Program-made: the position numbers and the translations under genes
In this document: positions 43,391 through 55,088 of the stretch, one piece after another
Position numbering within the stretch: position 1 is the stretch's first letter
Layout of the letters: the number at the start of each line of letters is the position of its first letter
Notes under the pieces: generated by a model
Told to the model about the DNA's origin: nothing
Database searches by the model: none
The model's input: the letters and a program-made list of their open reading frames with translations, nothing else
From: Sciurus carolinensis
Lineage: Eukaryota; Chordata; Mammalia; Rodentia; Sciuridae
Assembly (NCBI RefSeq): GCF_902686445.1
Contig: NC_062225.1
Location: 93,422,581 to 93,486,580, forward strand
Direction: 5' to 3'
Length of the DNA stretch: 64,000 nucleotides

Positions 43391-44269
43391 ATGTTAAAAA
43401 AGAGCCAGCTTTTATTGTGAAGGATAAAAAGGAACGTATGGGTGTTAACTTGCCAGATCCTGGAGAGAAGAACAGAGCCATGAGGTAAGGAGAAGGAGCC
43501 GGCATCCTAGAGTCAGGTCCTGAGGAAGGCTGTCAGAGTTTCACCAGGCAGCAGGAGGAGGTGGGGGCATAGCTGGAACTCCGGACATTGCCTGGGTCCT
43601 TGCCAAAGGGCCCAGAGCCCCACTGTCTGAGTCGCCCCTTTGGGCAAGGGGAAGGGTCTGTGGACGACAGAAACACTGAGAGAAGCCACAGATGGAGGCG
43701 AAGTCTGAGTGTGTGGCTTCGCCTCATTCCTCTGAAGAGTGGCCTCGAGAGCTACCAATCTCAAGGAAACGACCTCATCCAACACAGCCCCTGAGCCACA
43801 GGTGGCCAGGGCTTAGGAGGATGGGCCTCAGGAAAGCCCCTCGGACTATGACTGACCTGGAAATGGCATCGTTCGGGGCTGACCTGGATGTAGAAGAAGG
43901 AGATGACCCTTCCAGGGGATCACAGAAGCCCCTTTCTGGGCTTCGCTTGCTCCGCTCCCTGACTTCAAGCACGCCCCCAGCTGGGAGTCCAAGCCCAGGA
44001 GGCATCAGGCTCTGGACAGGGCCCCTGATGCCCTCCAGAGTGGGGCTGGGACCCAGCGGCCTCTGGGGGACACCATGGTGCCTCTTCCTGCTGCTCGGGG
44101 AGATGGTGGCTCTGCAGCAGCCGCCCATCCTCGCTGCAGATCCTTGGCAATCAGTCGCAGCTGCGGCCCTTCACCTGCTGGAAGCTCGCTGCTTTCTTCT
44201 CCAGAAAAAGAACACTGTTGCCACCCATAGCAAATTAAAATCAACGCAGAGCTATTTCCGGGTCAGTTA
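43391..44269. other. Unique stretch, no gene supported
   Basis: A 192-residue plus-strand frame (43692-44270) is opposed by minus-strand frames (43775-44128, 44005-44244). No recognisable domain. Confidence 0.4.
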
Positions 44270-44515
44270 AGCACAGCGGGTCACCGGCTTTCCCCTGCTC
44301 CGGGAGCGTGGAGGAGACATTTCTCAGCGTGGGTTCTCTTAGATCCTGTGAATTGCTCACTGAAGATGAAACACCTGGATTTTTGTCTTTGTGATTTTAA
44401 AGGGTTTTATAATGCAGTTCAGACCAGATTGCATCAAGGGAGATGCTAAATATTTCAATAAAATCAACTCGTGAATGACAAATCAGAAAAGCAGTCCCTG
44501 CCTTAGTTGACAAGG
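44270..44515. promoter_or_regulatory. Unique island, candidate conserved non-coding element
   Basis: Complex non-repetitive sequence turning AT-rich, with GATTTTAAAGGGTTTTATAA, CAGATTGCATCAAGGGAGAT and CTAAATATTTCAATAAAATC. No open frame is present. The call is by texture only. Confidence 0.35.
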
Positions 44516-46914
44516 ATTAGTAAATCTCCTGATCCTCACACCTTAATATGCGTGTGAATCTCCCAGGGATCTTGGAAAATGCAGACTCTGACTTGGTAGG
44601 CGTGGGATGAGGCCCTGTTCTGCCCTCCTACCCACCTCAGGTTAGGACTCTGCAAACAGCCCCAAGGACCAGATCCAGCCTGAGCTCACTGGTGCACACC
44701 ATGAGCTAAGGACGTTTTCACATTTTTAGGGATCGGCCACACTATGCACTATATACCTTACATGACCCCAAAAGGCAGTGGCGTTTACGATCCAATCATC
44801 CCTGGGGCCAGCCCTGGAGCCCCACCTTCGCACTCTGCCTGCCCCTTCCCTCCCGCCTGGCTTCAGGACAGGCACCCACTGTGATCTCCCTCCTGATGGA
44901 AGGTCTACTTTCAGGGATCAGCTCACAGACCTGGGGAGCCCTGCGGTTCAGTGCCAACCCCATGCCTCAGCTCCTTGAGGTCCTGCACAGGCCTCAGTTC
45001 TAGAGGCTCGACATGTCCTCATGTCCCTGTCGATGGGGAGAAGGACGATACGCATGGTCCTGAAGTTCTTCGTGTGGACCCGGGCTTTCTCCAGGTGGAT
45101 CAGAACCAGGCCTTGCTCCTGTGTCCGTGTTTCTGTCTGAAGTTGTGTGAGGTGCTTCCTGCACATTCTTATTAGAACCCTAATGAGCAGAAGTTTCCTA
45201 GAGAGACCCCGAGACAAACCCTAAATGGCCCATTTGTCCCTGGGTCCCATGAAGCCTACAAGTAGCTCTGGCCTTCGAGGCAGGAGCAGGGTCTGGCTGG
45301 TGTTCAAGGTATCACGAGAGGGAGAAGCGAGGATCCAAAGGAGCACTTCTCTGACTCAGGTCCCTCCTGTCCTGCGGCTGGTCGTGAAGTGCCGGGATCA
45401 AATGGCCTTGGTTTTCAGGCCCGTCAGGCCTTCTGCGTGGCTTGGGCCGTTGTCCTCTCACCTCTGTGGGCCTCTTAGACAAGGCAAGCCTGCAGTGCGA
45501 GGCTGGGAATGCCGTCTGATGCCGTCTGCCCTACTCTGTGCTGAGAATGTCGGCTGCTTCCCTATAGAAGTGGCCCTTTATTTCCTTAGTAAAAAGAACC
45601 CCCAAGTTTCCACTAAGCACACTGCCCCCAGCTAAGAGCACTCCCTCCTTTGCAGCTTGGGAATGTCCGAGAGAGGTTGGAGAAGTAAACAGGAGAGCCG
45701 TGTCTGATGCTGGGGAGGGGCCTCCTGCGCAGGGACAGCTCTTTTCCTGCTCTTCTCTACTGCCCTCTGGAATGTGGATGTGATGGGCGGTTCCCAGCTG
45801 CCACCCTGGGCCCACAGTGCTGTGGAAGGCTGGGGCCCTCGCAGGCCGCTTCTGAGCCCTGGGCTCCTGCTGCTGGGGCCCTTTCTCAGGGGAGACAGTC
45901 CCTTCTGTCGCTGTGGTGCTTGCTTTCTGTCACACAGCTGGAGGTCTGTGCCTGCCCTCCTGAGATGGGCCTGAGGGCAGTGCGCCGGCCCTAGGCCCTG
46001 CCTGGACGCTGGGTCGTGAGCGCTGCAGACTCAGGGGTGGGAGGGAGCCCAGAGGCCCCTTGACTTTGCCACTCGCCCCACTGAGCGCGCTTTCCCGCAG
46101 GGCTCTGCTGGGCACGGCAGCAGGGTGGTCTGGGAGGACTGCTAGCCGTCCGCTGCTGCTTCCTCTGCCTCTTTGGACCTGACAACTACCAAGTGACTAG
46201 CGCACCAGAAGGCCTTGCAGCCTCCCCTCCCCAGCCTGACCACCACCTGCTGTTCTCCCGGTTAATCCGCAGCCCAGGCGCCAGCCTGCCCTCCCTTGGC
46301 GGTCCTGGAGCTGTGCTCCCCTGGGTCTCTCTCCCCACCCTGGCTCGCTCATATCTAGCTCTTTGTTCTGGAAGCACTGACTGAATCTGTTGGTTGATAA
46401 CAGCTACAGACCAGGATGCTGGCGTTGGGCGGTTCTTTGACTGAAAGCATCATTCAGAGTTTGACGAAGTCAGGCGTGAGGGAGAGTGGGGACGGGAAGA
46501 CGTGCCGGGCTTGCCCGCCGTGTTTCTGCCCCAGCCGGAGCGCACTGAGGCTTCTGAGGGCCCCTGTTGTGCAAGGCTCACGGCCATTGCTGTGCTGGCC
46601 TCCTGCATGGTGAAGAGGGTTTGTGAAGGTGCCTGGCCACTCAGACGTCCTCGCTCCTGGAACCCTGGGCCCAGTCCCCAGGAGGCCAGGGCTCCCGACA
46701 CCATGGGCCTCGCAGCCTCTGTACCACCATCCCCGCCAGGTTGCGTGTCGTGAGAAGCCCAGCAGGCAGACCTCGGCCCGGACAAGCACGGTAGCCAGCA
46801 GTTTGGTTCTGACATCTTCCTGCGCCTTCTTTCCAAGGTGGTAGAATGCGGATGAGAGAAAAGCCTCTCTGTCCCCCGGCCTCTGTGACCTCAGGCCTCT
46901 CTGTGAATCCCACA
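44516..46914. other. Unique stretch of 2.4 kb, no gene supported
   Basis: Mixed composition. A minus-strand 89-residue frame at 44948-45217 has a more protein-like residue mix than most frames here, but I recognise no family and no splice context. Other frames overlap on both strands. Confidence 0.4.
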
Positions 46915-46980
46915 GGGTAGGGGTGGCTGATGCCCGGTGGTGGAGCACGTCCCCAGCATGTGAGGGGCCCTGGAAAATGA
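46915..46980 (+). mobile_element. Degenerate ID-like SINE
   Basis: GGTGGTGGAGCACGTCCCCA and GCATGTGAGGGGCCCTGG resemble the ID core (AGTGGTAGAGCGCTTGCCTAGCATGCACGAGGCCCTGG). The A-rich tail is poorly preserved. Confidence 0.45.
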
Positions 46981-48425
46981 AAGGCAAAGACAAGGACCAA
47001 CCTCACCGCTCCAGCGCTCTGACCCGCGGCTGCGGAGTCCTGCCTGTGTGAGGAGCAGCCCCGGCAGCAGGCACGGTGGTGCTGGGCAGCTCTCACCCAG
47101 CCTGCTCAGCAGCAGAGGACAGCAGGTCTCCCCCCCTCCTCTCCTTTCCAGCCTGGGGCTTCGTCTCCTTCCCTTTTGTCTTGCCCTCCTCCTCCCCAGT
47201 CCCCAGTTGGCTCTGGGAGCTCCCAGCAAGGAATGCTGTAGAATCCATTGGAAGCTCCAGGATGAATGGACTGAGGCTTTTCTGGAGGGGTCCTGTCGGG
47301 GTTTTAAATCTAGCCAGCACTGGAGGGAGACGAGGAGGGAAGTAAATCAAGGGGACTGGGTACAGGGAGGAGAAAGAGCAGGGAGGCCTCAGCTGCTCCC
47401 GCCTCGTCCCCCGCCTCCCCTGGCTGTGGAAGCAGGCCAGTCCAGTGTCCCTGGGGCTCCTAGTAGTGCCAGACCCTGGGTGGGGCCCCGCGACTTCCTT
47501 CTCTCCCGAACTCCTCCCTGGTGGGTGATCTGCAGGAGCTCTCCAGTTTGCAGCTCAGTAGAGTCCCTGCAACTTCTGGTGGAGGTCAGCTAACTGCAGC
47601 TGAGGGTCCTGCTCAGGACGGCCAGCAGGAGGGCTGTGCAGGCACTTGGTCAGCTGATCTGAAGTTTCACTGATTCAACAAACACTCGCCTCCTCTGGGG
47701 ATGCTCAGCCCCTGAATCGACCCTAGCGACAGCGATGAGACCAGCACACGTGGCCCCAAAGCTTCACTGCTGAGGGAAACACGGCGGAGTGGCCCCAGCA
47801 GAGCTCGGGCGGCACGGCCAGCTCCACACAAGTGCAAACGCTTGTGCTGCTGTGCAGACCACTCTCTGCCCTCCAGCGTGGCCTGGACTATTCCCACCAT
47901 GAATCCTGGTAAAGAAGGGACCATAAACCCCGGTCTCCAGCGGGGCCTGCGGACCCCAAGGAAGTTCCAGGACCTTCTCTTCTGCCCTCCACAACACAGC
48001 CTTTCTCACTGCCCTCCCGAGCCCTGGAGAAGGCAGGCTGGAGGGACCGCGGGCTGGCGCTGTCCAGGAGAGCTCCGTGCCTGAACATGCGCGCGTCTGC
48101 AAAGTCCTGCAGTAAAAATCCCAGGGTCTGTGGGATCAGAGACACACAGAGACACCCAGTAAAAATGACCGCATGGCTTTCTTCATCAGTGATTCAGACA
48201 GAAGCCTGCAGTCGTGTGCACTCAGGGAGACCTGGGGCAGCGGCCAGGGTTGCCGGGTGAGTCCTGGTGACATGCTGAAGGAAGGAAGGTGGCCCCATGT
48301 GGCCTGGGGATCTCGGGAACCCCAGGAAGGTGGGGAGGGGGTAATGGAGCTGCGGAGGAGTTTCCAGTGAGCTGTGTGTTTCTGGGTCCCTCTTAGCTTG
48401 GCCCAGCAAGGCAGGGGCTTTGGGT
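46981..48425. other. Unique stretch with one probable old repeat, no gene
   Basis: Around 47665-47790, TTCACTGATTCAACAAACAC followed by CTCTGGGGATGCTCAGC looks like an ancient interspersed repeat related in style to the one at 38330. The remainder is unique, with overlapping frames on both strands. Confidence 0.35.
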
Positions 48426-48429
48426 TCAC

Positions 48430-48665
48430 CTGGCATTTCTTGCAGATGGACTCACACAAAAGCAAATGCAAAATCCACATTACACTCAAGTTCTTCCCAA
48501 TGTATCAATCGCCAGTTCACAGTTTTGAAACCATAGTTATAGCAAGCTGTCACCTGTGTTCCCTAATTGCTGGAACGGTCCCCGTGAGAGCTATCATGAT
48601 ACTGCCTCATTTTATCCGCAGGACATCCCAGTTCCAACAGCAGAAGAACGTGGCTACTCTGGGAT
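48430..48665. promoter_or_regulatory. Unique island, candidate conserved non-coding element
   Basis: Balanced, complex sequence with ACACAAAAGCAAATGCAAAA, an ATGTATCAATCGCCAG segment and GCTGTCACCTGTGTTCC (E-box CACCTG). It stands out from GC-rich flanks. Function is inferred from texture only. Confidence 0.35.
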
Positions 48666-51515
48666 TGGAGTGACTTTGGGGCCCCAGGACCAGAGGCTGG
48701 CTGTACCACCTCAGAAGCTGTGCCCCGGAGACCAGCAGGCCCCCCATGCCGGGACGGGCCATCTCCCCAGTGTTCGCCTCCGTCCCCTGCTCTCCCTTCC
48801 AGGCCCGGCCCAGAACCCCTCTTCCATAGCCTGTGTCTATCCAGCAGCACTGCTGTCCCTTCCCCGGCTCTGGCCATCCTCTGGTCACAGCAGTTACATG
48901 GGTGCGGCTGGGAAATGAGCTTCACGCATGCCTGTCCAGCTGCACGGGGCTGCTCCACGTCTGAGACCCTGGTCCCGAAGCTGGTAACCCGCCAGCCTTT
49001 CCTAGCAATCTCGAAGGCAGCTTCTGTCTTCTAGTTTTTATACACAGGGCGTCCTGAGCACTGGTCAGACTGAGACCTCTGGGCCCCATGGACAAAGGCT
49101 CTGGACCTGTGGGACTTAGGGCGCCTGTGTTCTGAACAGACACACAGGCAATTTTGAGGGGTGCCCCATGGCCACACTCTGGGGAACACTGTGCCTGGGC
49201 CTAGGCCTTGCCCAGTGGCAGAGCCTGCCAAGCAGCAAGCCCTGAGTTGGCTCCTAACAGACTCGGCACCGTAGTAGCCAGGCAGTCCTGGGAGGCCAGG
49301 CGTGTCCGTGGCCAGCACCAGGTGAGCAGAGCTGGCTGTGCCTGAGCCTGGAGCCCCGTCAGGACAAGTCACCTTCCAGAGTAGATTGACACGCTCAGCC
49401 TCTGGCGTCTCACCCAGGAGATGGCTTGCACAGCTCCTGTCTGTGGTCTCTGAAACATGAACAAGCGGAACCTCACACAGACCCTCTCAACCTGCACACC
49501 GCCTGCCTGACGGACAAAGGCCCAGTGCTCCTGGCCAGCCGACAGGAGCAGACAGAACGACTGGGGCTCGGGCAGGTGGGCAGCAGGCCCGAGGGAGAGG
49601 ACGGAGCCAGGGACGCCTGCTGCCTGCCCCCCACTGCCTAATCTGCAGGTGAATGTCCCTCCCCGCTCTGCTGAGTGTCACACATGTGCCAATGGTACAG
49701 AGAGCACAGCACATTCATTCCAAGAAAATGAGACGCAAGGAACCAAAGGGGACTTCTGCAAACACCCAGGGGACACGCAATCCAGGGGAGAGTGAGGCAG
49801 TCAGCTGTGTTAGCAAAGACCGAAACCGGCTCTGAACGCGGTGCTTCTGAGGCTCTTGTTGGTTAGGAGTCACCTGGGGACAGCCGTGCAGCAATCCCTG
49901 TGTCCGAAAGCAAGGCAGAGGGGCAGGAGCTGCAGAACCCACCGGCGGCTGGCCAGAGCGTGGACTCTAGCATGGTTCAGGGCCCTGTGTCCTGCCTGGT
50001 GCCACTGCTGACTGGCCAGAGGAGTTCTGATCACCTGGTGGATGGTCTCAGATGTAAGAGAAAGATGAAGCCTCCACTGTCCAGGTCCACCTCCCACCCC
50101 CCAAAACGCCTCTGACCTGGATGTGGTTGCAGGCTGTCCTGATGTGTGTCCACGCTCCTGTTCTCTGTAAGACAGAGCAGTGCCTGGACTGTAGGCCCAG
50201 TTCTGGGGCTGTACCAAGGGCAAGTCTGAGAGCCCCACCTCTCTGCGTGAGGAGTGATTGGGAGGATCCTGGCCACTGTCCCAGCCCAGAGGAACCGTGT
50301 GCTTCACAGGGCAGTGGCATCTCAAGGGCCATTGAGGACGCAAAGTGCTGTAAGCTGTTGAGCCCCACACAGAGGTAAAGGGCATCGCCCTCAGGCCAAG
50401 ACGTCTGCAGCTCAGCCAGACCAACGGTCACTTCCCTGTGCAGTCCTGAGGTGCTGGGTCCTCCGCTTTGTATCTTTGTGCAGCTGCAAGAAGAAAATAC
50501 AGAGAAAAGCCGTCCCTTGGAAACAGTGACCCTTGGGAGGGGCTGGGGATGCACGGACCTTCTGAGTCTGGGTGGGCTAGAGTCACTCTGGAGGGAAACA
50601 GAAACCAGGACTTGCACAGGCAAAGATGGCGCTGGCCTGCTCTTGGCCACCTCTGGCTCCAGTTCTAACTGTCTGAGTGGACGACTCCGCTCACACAGGC
50701 CCTTCCGCAGAGTGTCACCTCACAGGTCCAGATGTCCCCTCCCCAGCACTGTCCAGGCCATGCTGATTTGTGGCATCCTCATGTTTATCACACACACAAA
50801 CGCTGGTCCCTTCCGTGGCCACTCTGATCACCGTGGACACTGTGTTGCTTCTGCTTTACTAGCGCACTTGAAAACCGGCTGCTGTGAACGTTCTTTGCCT
50901 GCGAGCGGGTTTTCCCGCATGGAGGCCTGCCACATGTCGACTCCGTAGTGAGGGACGCCACTTCAAGGGCAAGTCAGCACGTTTTGTGCTCGTGTGGATG
51001 AGGCTCCCGCTGGCCTCAGAGGGCAGGGCAGGGGCTGATGGACGTGAGGCTGCCGAGGCCTGCGGAGGAGAGGCAGCCTCCTCGAGAGGCGTCCTGGGCT
51101 CTGGGGACCCCTTCTGCCAAGGAAACAGGCTGCGAAGGCTTGGCAGCCTCAGGCAAAGCAGCCTCCAGTCCGCTTGCAGGAACATCTGCCTCTGGAGCCT
51201 CGGCACACACACCGACCCCTGTCCCCGCAGGCCCCGCTCTGAGGGCCTCAGCTCAGCAGTCACAGCAGCCCGACCTGGACCGTGGGGTCAGGAGGCACTC
51301 GCACCCTCGGGCTGGCCAGGGTCTTTCTCACCACTGCAAGACGGCCCCCATCTGCAGGCCGACCCGTGTCCCATCAGAACTCTCCTCCTGTTTGGTTCCC
51401 TGGTTCCGGGGAGCATGCTGCCCGGTGAAGGGTCCTTTCAGAGAGGGGACAGGCTTGCTGGGACGCAGAGCTCGAGCACACCGAAAACAGAACGTGAGAC
51501 CCTCTCCCAGGCCCT
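48666..51515. other. Unique stretch of 2.8 kb, no gene supported
   Basis: GC-rich with overlapping opposing frames (50048-50650 minus, 50451-50948 plus, 50884-51570 plus, 51038-51628 plus). None shows recognisable domains; the last two run into the minisatellite that follows. Confidence 0.4.
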
Positions 51516-51516
51516 G

Positions 51517-52675
51517 CCCCTGGGCCACCCCGTGTGCCCCGGGTTTCTGTGTTCTGTGCGGGGCCTCTGACCCTCCTGGGTCACCCCGTGTGCCCCGGGT
51601 CACTCTGTGTTCTATGCGGGGCCTCTGACCCTCCTGGGCCACCCCATGTGCCCCGGGTCTCTGTGTTCTATGGGGGGCCTCTGACCCTCCTGGGTCACCC
51701 CGTGTGCCCCGGGTCTCTGTGTTCTGTGGGGGGGCCTCTGACCCTGCTGGGTCACCCCATGTGCCCTGGGTCACTCTGTGTCCTATGCTGGGCCTCTGAC
51801 CCTCCTGGGCCACCCCATGTGCCCCGGGTCACTCTGTGTTCTATGGGGGGCCTCTGACCCTCCTGGGTCACCCCATGTGCCCCGGGTCTCTGTGTTCTGT
51901 GGGGGGGCCTCTGACCCTGCTGGGTCACCCCGTGTGCCCCGGGTCACTCTGTGTTCTATGGTGGGGTCTCTGACCCTCCTGGGTCACCCCGTGTGCCCTG
52001 GGTCACTCTGTGTTCTATGGTGGGGCCTCTGACCCTCCTGGGTCACCCCGTGTGCCCTGGGTCACTCTGTGTTCTATGCGGGGCCTCTGACCCTCCTGGG
52101 CCACCCCATGTGCCCCGGGTCTCTGTGTTCTATGGGGGGCCTCTGACCCTCCTGGGTCACCCCGTGTGCCCCGGGTCTCTGTGTTCTGTGGGGGGGCCTC
52201 TGACCCTGCTGGGTCACCCCATGTGCCCTGGGTCACTCTGTGTCCTATGCTGGGCCTCTGACCCTCCTGGGCCACCCCATGTGCCCCGGGTCACTCTGTG
52301 TTCTATGGGGGGCCTCTGACCCTCCTGGGTCACCCCATGTGCCCCGGGTCTCTGTGTTCTGTGGGGGGGCCTCTGACCCTGCTGGGTCACCCCGTGTGCC
52401 CCGGGTCACTCTGTGTTCTATGGTGGGGTCTCTGACCCTCCTGGGTCACCCCGTGTGCCCTGGGTCACTCTGTGTTCTATGGTGGGGCCTCTGACCCTCC
52501 TGGGTCACCCCGTGTGCCCTGGGTCACTCTGTGTTCTATGGTGGGGCCTCTGACCCTCCTGGGTCACCCCGTGTGCCCTGGGTCACTCTGTGTTCTATGG
52601 GAGGCCTCTGACCGTCCTGGGTCACCCCATGTGCCCTGGGTCACTCTGTGTCCTATGCTGGGCCTCTGACCCTCC
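51517..52675. repeat. 58-bp minisatellite, about 19-20 copies, with an 8-unit higher-order repeat
   Basis: CCTCTGACCCTCCTGGGTCA recurs at 51564, 51622, 51678, 51735, 51793, 51851, 51908, 51967, 52026, 52084 and onward, with spacings of 56-59 bp. The order of variant units at 51596-52078 is repeated at 52058-52540, an offset of 462 bp (eight units), with the bases compared matching closely. Every unit holds TGACCC..GGGTCA flanking a 4-bp spacer. Long frames across the array on both strands are repeat translations. Confidence 0.95.
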
Positions 52676-53029
52676 AGACCCCGTCCAGGAAGAAGAGCCA
52701 CACCAGGGCTGGGGAGGCTCAGGCTTGGCCATTGCCAGACTGCACTGGGCTCCCCATGGGCCTCTCTGGGCAGGTGACCTAGCCTCTGAGGGCCAGGCCA
52801 GCTACCCACTGCCTGTCATACTACACCCTCCTCAGGAGGCTGACCTCCCCGCTTGGGGAGCATCCTGCTAGAGTCCGTGTGCAGGTTTGCAGCTTCAAGT
52901 AACAGCAACAGCAGAAACATGGTTTGAATTTCCAGATGACTATGGCCAAAAGCTCAAACTGCTTGGATTTGCAGCATTTGCCCCAAACTTGCCTCCAATA
53001 CATAAAGATTTACTGAATAAGAAATTTCA
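52676..53029. other. Unique stretch, no gene seen
   Basis: No repeat family or supported exon. The sequence turns AT-rich toward the SINE. Confidence 0.4.
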
Positions 53030-53265
53030 TGGGCGGGTGTGCTGGCACGTGCCTGTAATTCCAGCAGCTCAGGAGGCTGAGGCAGGAGGATTATTAGTTT
53101 CAAGTCCGCCTCAGTGAAAGCAAGGGGCCAAGTAACTCAGTGAGACCCTGTCTCCAAATAAAAAAAAAAATACAAAACAGGACCTGGGATGTGACTCTGT
53201 GGCTGAGTGTCCCTGAGTTCAATTCCCAGAACCAAAAAAAAAAAAGAAAAAAAGAAAAAAAATTC
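53030..53265 (+). mobile_element. B1-ID composite SINE (squirrel-type)
   Basis: A 7SL-like body with GGCACGTGCCTGTAATTCCA (B-box-like context), GCTGAGGCAGGAGGATTATT, CAGTGAGACCCTGTCTCC and an A-rich linker is followed by an ID-like tail with GACCTGGGATGTGACTCTGT and TGAGTTCAATTCCCAG, then an A-rich run. The internal A and B boxes of both parts are recognisable but mutated. The fusion is the best lineage marker in the window and points to Sciuridae or a near relative. Confidence 0.9.
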
Positions 53266-54815
53266 AGGCCATAGGATATCTTCTTTGTACATGCACCAGA
53301 TTCTATCTTACTAAAGTTCAGATATACATTCTGTACATCTTTGTAACTTTAGATACAGGTGTTGTTATAGCTTATTCCTCACAATTTTACTGAAGTAGAA
53401 TTTGGACTTCTCCATGGAGCAATGGCGTGGGAGATACGGTGCAGCATTCAGAGCATCACCTGGAGCACCACGAACCGAGAACTCCGAGCACACACGGTGC
53501 GGCACACGGTGCAGCAGACCTCGTCCCCACAAGCAGCAGGACCGCCAGACTGTGGCCAAGGGGCCACAGGTACTTGTGAGACCTCCCCATTGTTCAGTGG
53601 ACAGTGTCCTCACAGCCTACACAGAACCAGGCACTCAGTGGAAAATGCACTTCCCATAAAGCCCAGTGCGACACGGAAGGTGCGGGTGGAGCTGAGTGGG
53701 CAGTGGCTGGGCTGCCGAGCTGCGTGTGGGGACGTGCACTGGTCCGGGGGCTGTGGAGACGGCGGGGCCGCTCCTCGTACAGGCGGGGCTGCATTTGCCC
53801 ACAAGTGATCAGTCCCTCTGGAACCAGGTGTCTTCCCAAGAAATAAGGAAATACGCAGGCACCCAAACCCTTCTACACAAGCAGCCACGGCAACTTCGCT
53901 TGTAAGAAGACTGGAACGACAAATACCCAGAACCTGGATTCAGCCATGTAGACCCCTGGACGGTGCTGCTCAGCAGCAAGGGGCCACGGGCTGAGGAACA
54001 CAAGTAGGTCTGAGTACCTGCCTGGGAGAAACTGGATGAAGGCTCCAGGAGGATCCAGCCTCAGAAATGCAAATGCATCCGTATCCACCAAAGTGATTGG
54101 CAGTCGGGGGCTGGCCAGGCAGGGGCGGGAGGGCAACAGGTGCAGAAAGGGTTCATCTTCTCACTTAGATGGTGCATGGCCCTGGCTTCACAAGTGTGAG
54201 CGGAAGGTAAAGTGTGTGAGCTGAGAATTTTGAATGTGTGGCCGTCTCTGTGTCCTCTGCTGCTCAGCAGAGAGCTCTCACTCTTGGGTACTCAGGGAGG
54301 TCCCCCTGCCGGGAGTGGAGAGCAGAGGCACAGTCTCGGGTTCCTAAGCGGGATGCCGCCCACCAACGGAAGCGCTTTACTCTTTGGTGACAGGGTTCAG
54401 TGCTTTGAGGAGGGGGAGGATGTGGTTTCCTCACTCTCCAACATCAGTGTCAAGGGCCCAAAGGAACCCGAGGGCAACGTGGCCACAGGTGTCAAAAGCC
54501 CACAGTCATGGTCTTAGGGCAGCTGAGAATACGGGGTGTACCCCAGAGACAGGCTCATGCATTTGCAAAAATACCCCAAGTATTAACTCAAAACAGAATA
54601 AAAAGGCAACTCACGGTCAGCAGAAGGCATTAGTGGGATGGTCTTGGGCCCTGCGGTCTCTGCCTTCCACTCACTCCCTCACTCACTCACTCCATCTCTC
54701 CCACTGAAGAGTTCTAGACAGCGGCCTCCTGTGCGTAATCGTGCAGTGCATTCAGCTGTGATCGGTAACAGAGGGACCAGCTTTTTCTCCAGATGTCATT
54801 GTACGTGTGCACTGC
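53266..54815. other. Unique stretch, no gene supported
   Basis: Opposing frames (53422-53808 plus, 53594-53866 minus) have no recognisable product. The AT-rich start (53270-53400) may be an old repeat that I could not classify. Confidence 0.4.
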
Positions 54816-54816
54816 A

Positions 54817-55088
54817 AGTGATCTAGTGCACCTTCAGCGATGGACACTTAGGTTTCTCCAATTAAAAAAAGTCTAATGGTATAGCAACAACTCTTGACCT
54901 GTACATATTATTCCATATGTGTACTAACGTATCCACTGACAGAAAAAATCACAAAACCTGGCACATCTTAGTCAAACTACATACTCATTTACAGAATTGG
55001 TAGATACTTGGCCTCCAAAACTGTTTTCACGGTAGCTCCAATACTGTTTCTACGCATCCAAAGGACACTGAAAGGTGTCCATCCCGTC
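54817..55088 (-). mobile_element. L1 3'-end remnant, antisense
   Basis: GGACACTTAGGTTTCTCCAA, TATTATTCCATATGTGTACT, then AGAATTGGTAGATACTTGGC and CCAAAACTGTTTTCACGGTA resemble antisense L1 3' sequence (GGACATTTGGGTTG..AGAATTGCTGG..ACTGTTTTCCA). The blocks are partly out of order, so it may be rearranged. Confidence 0.45.
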
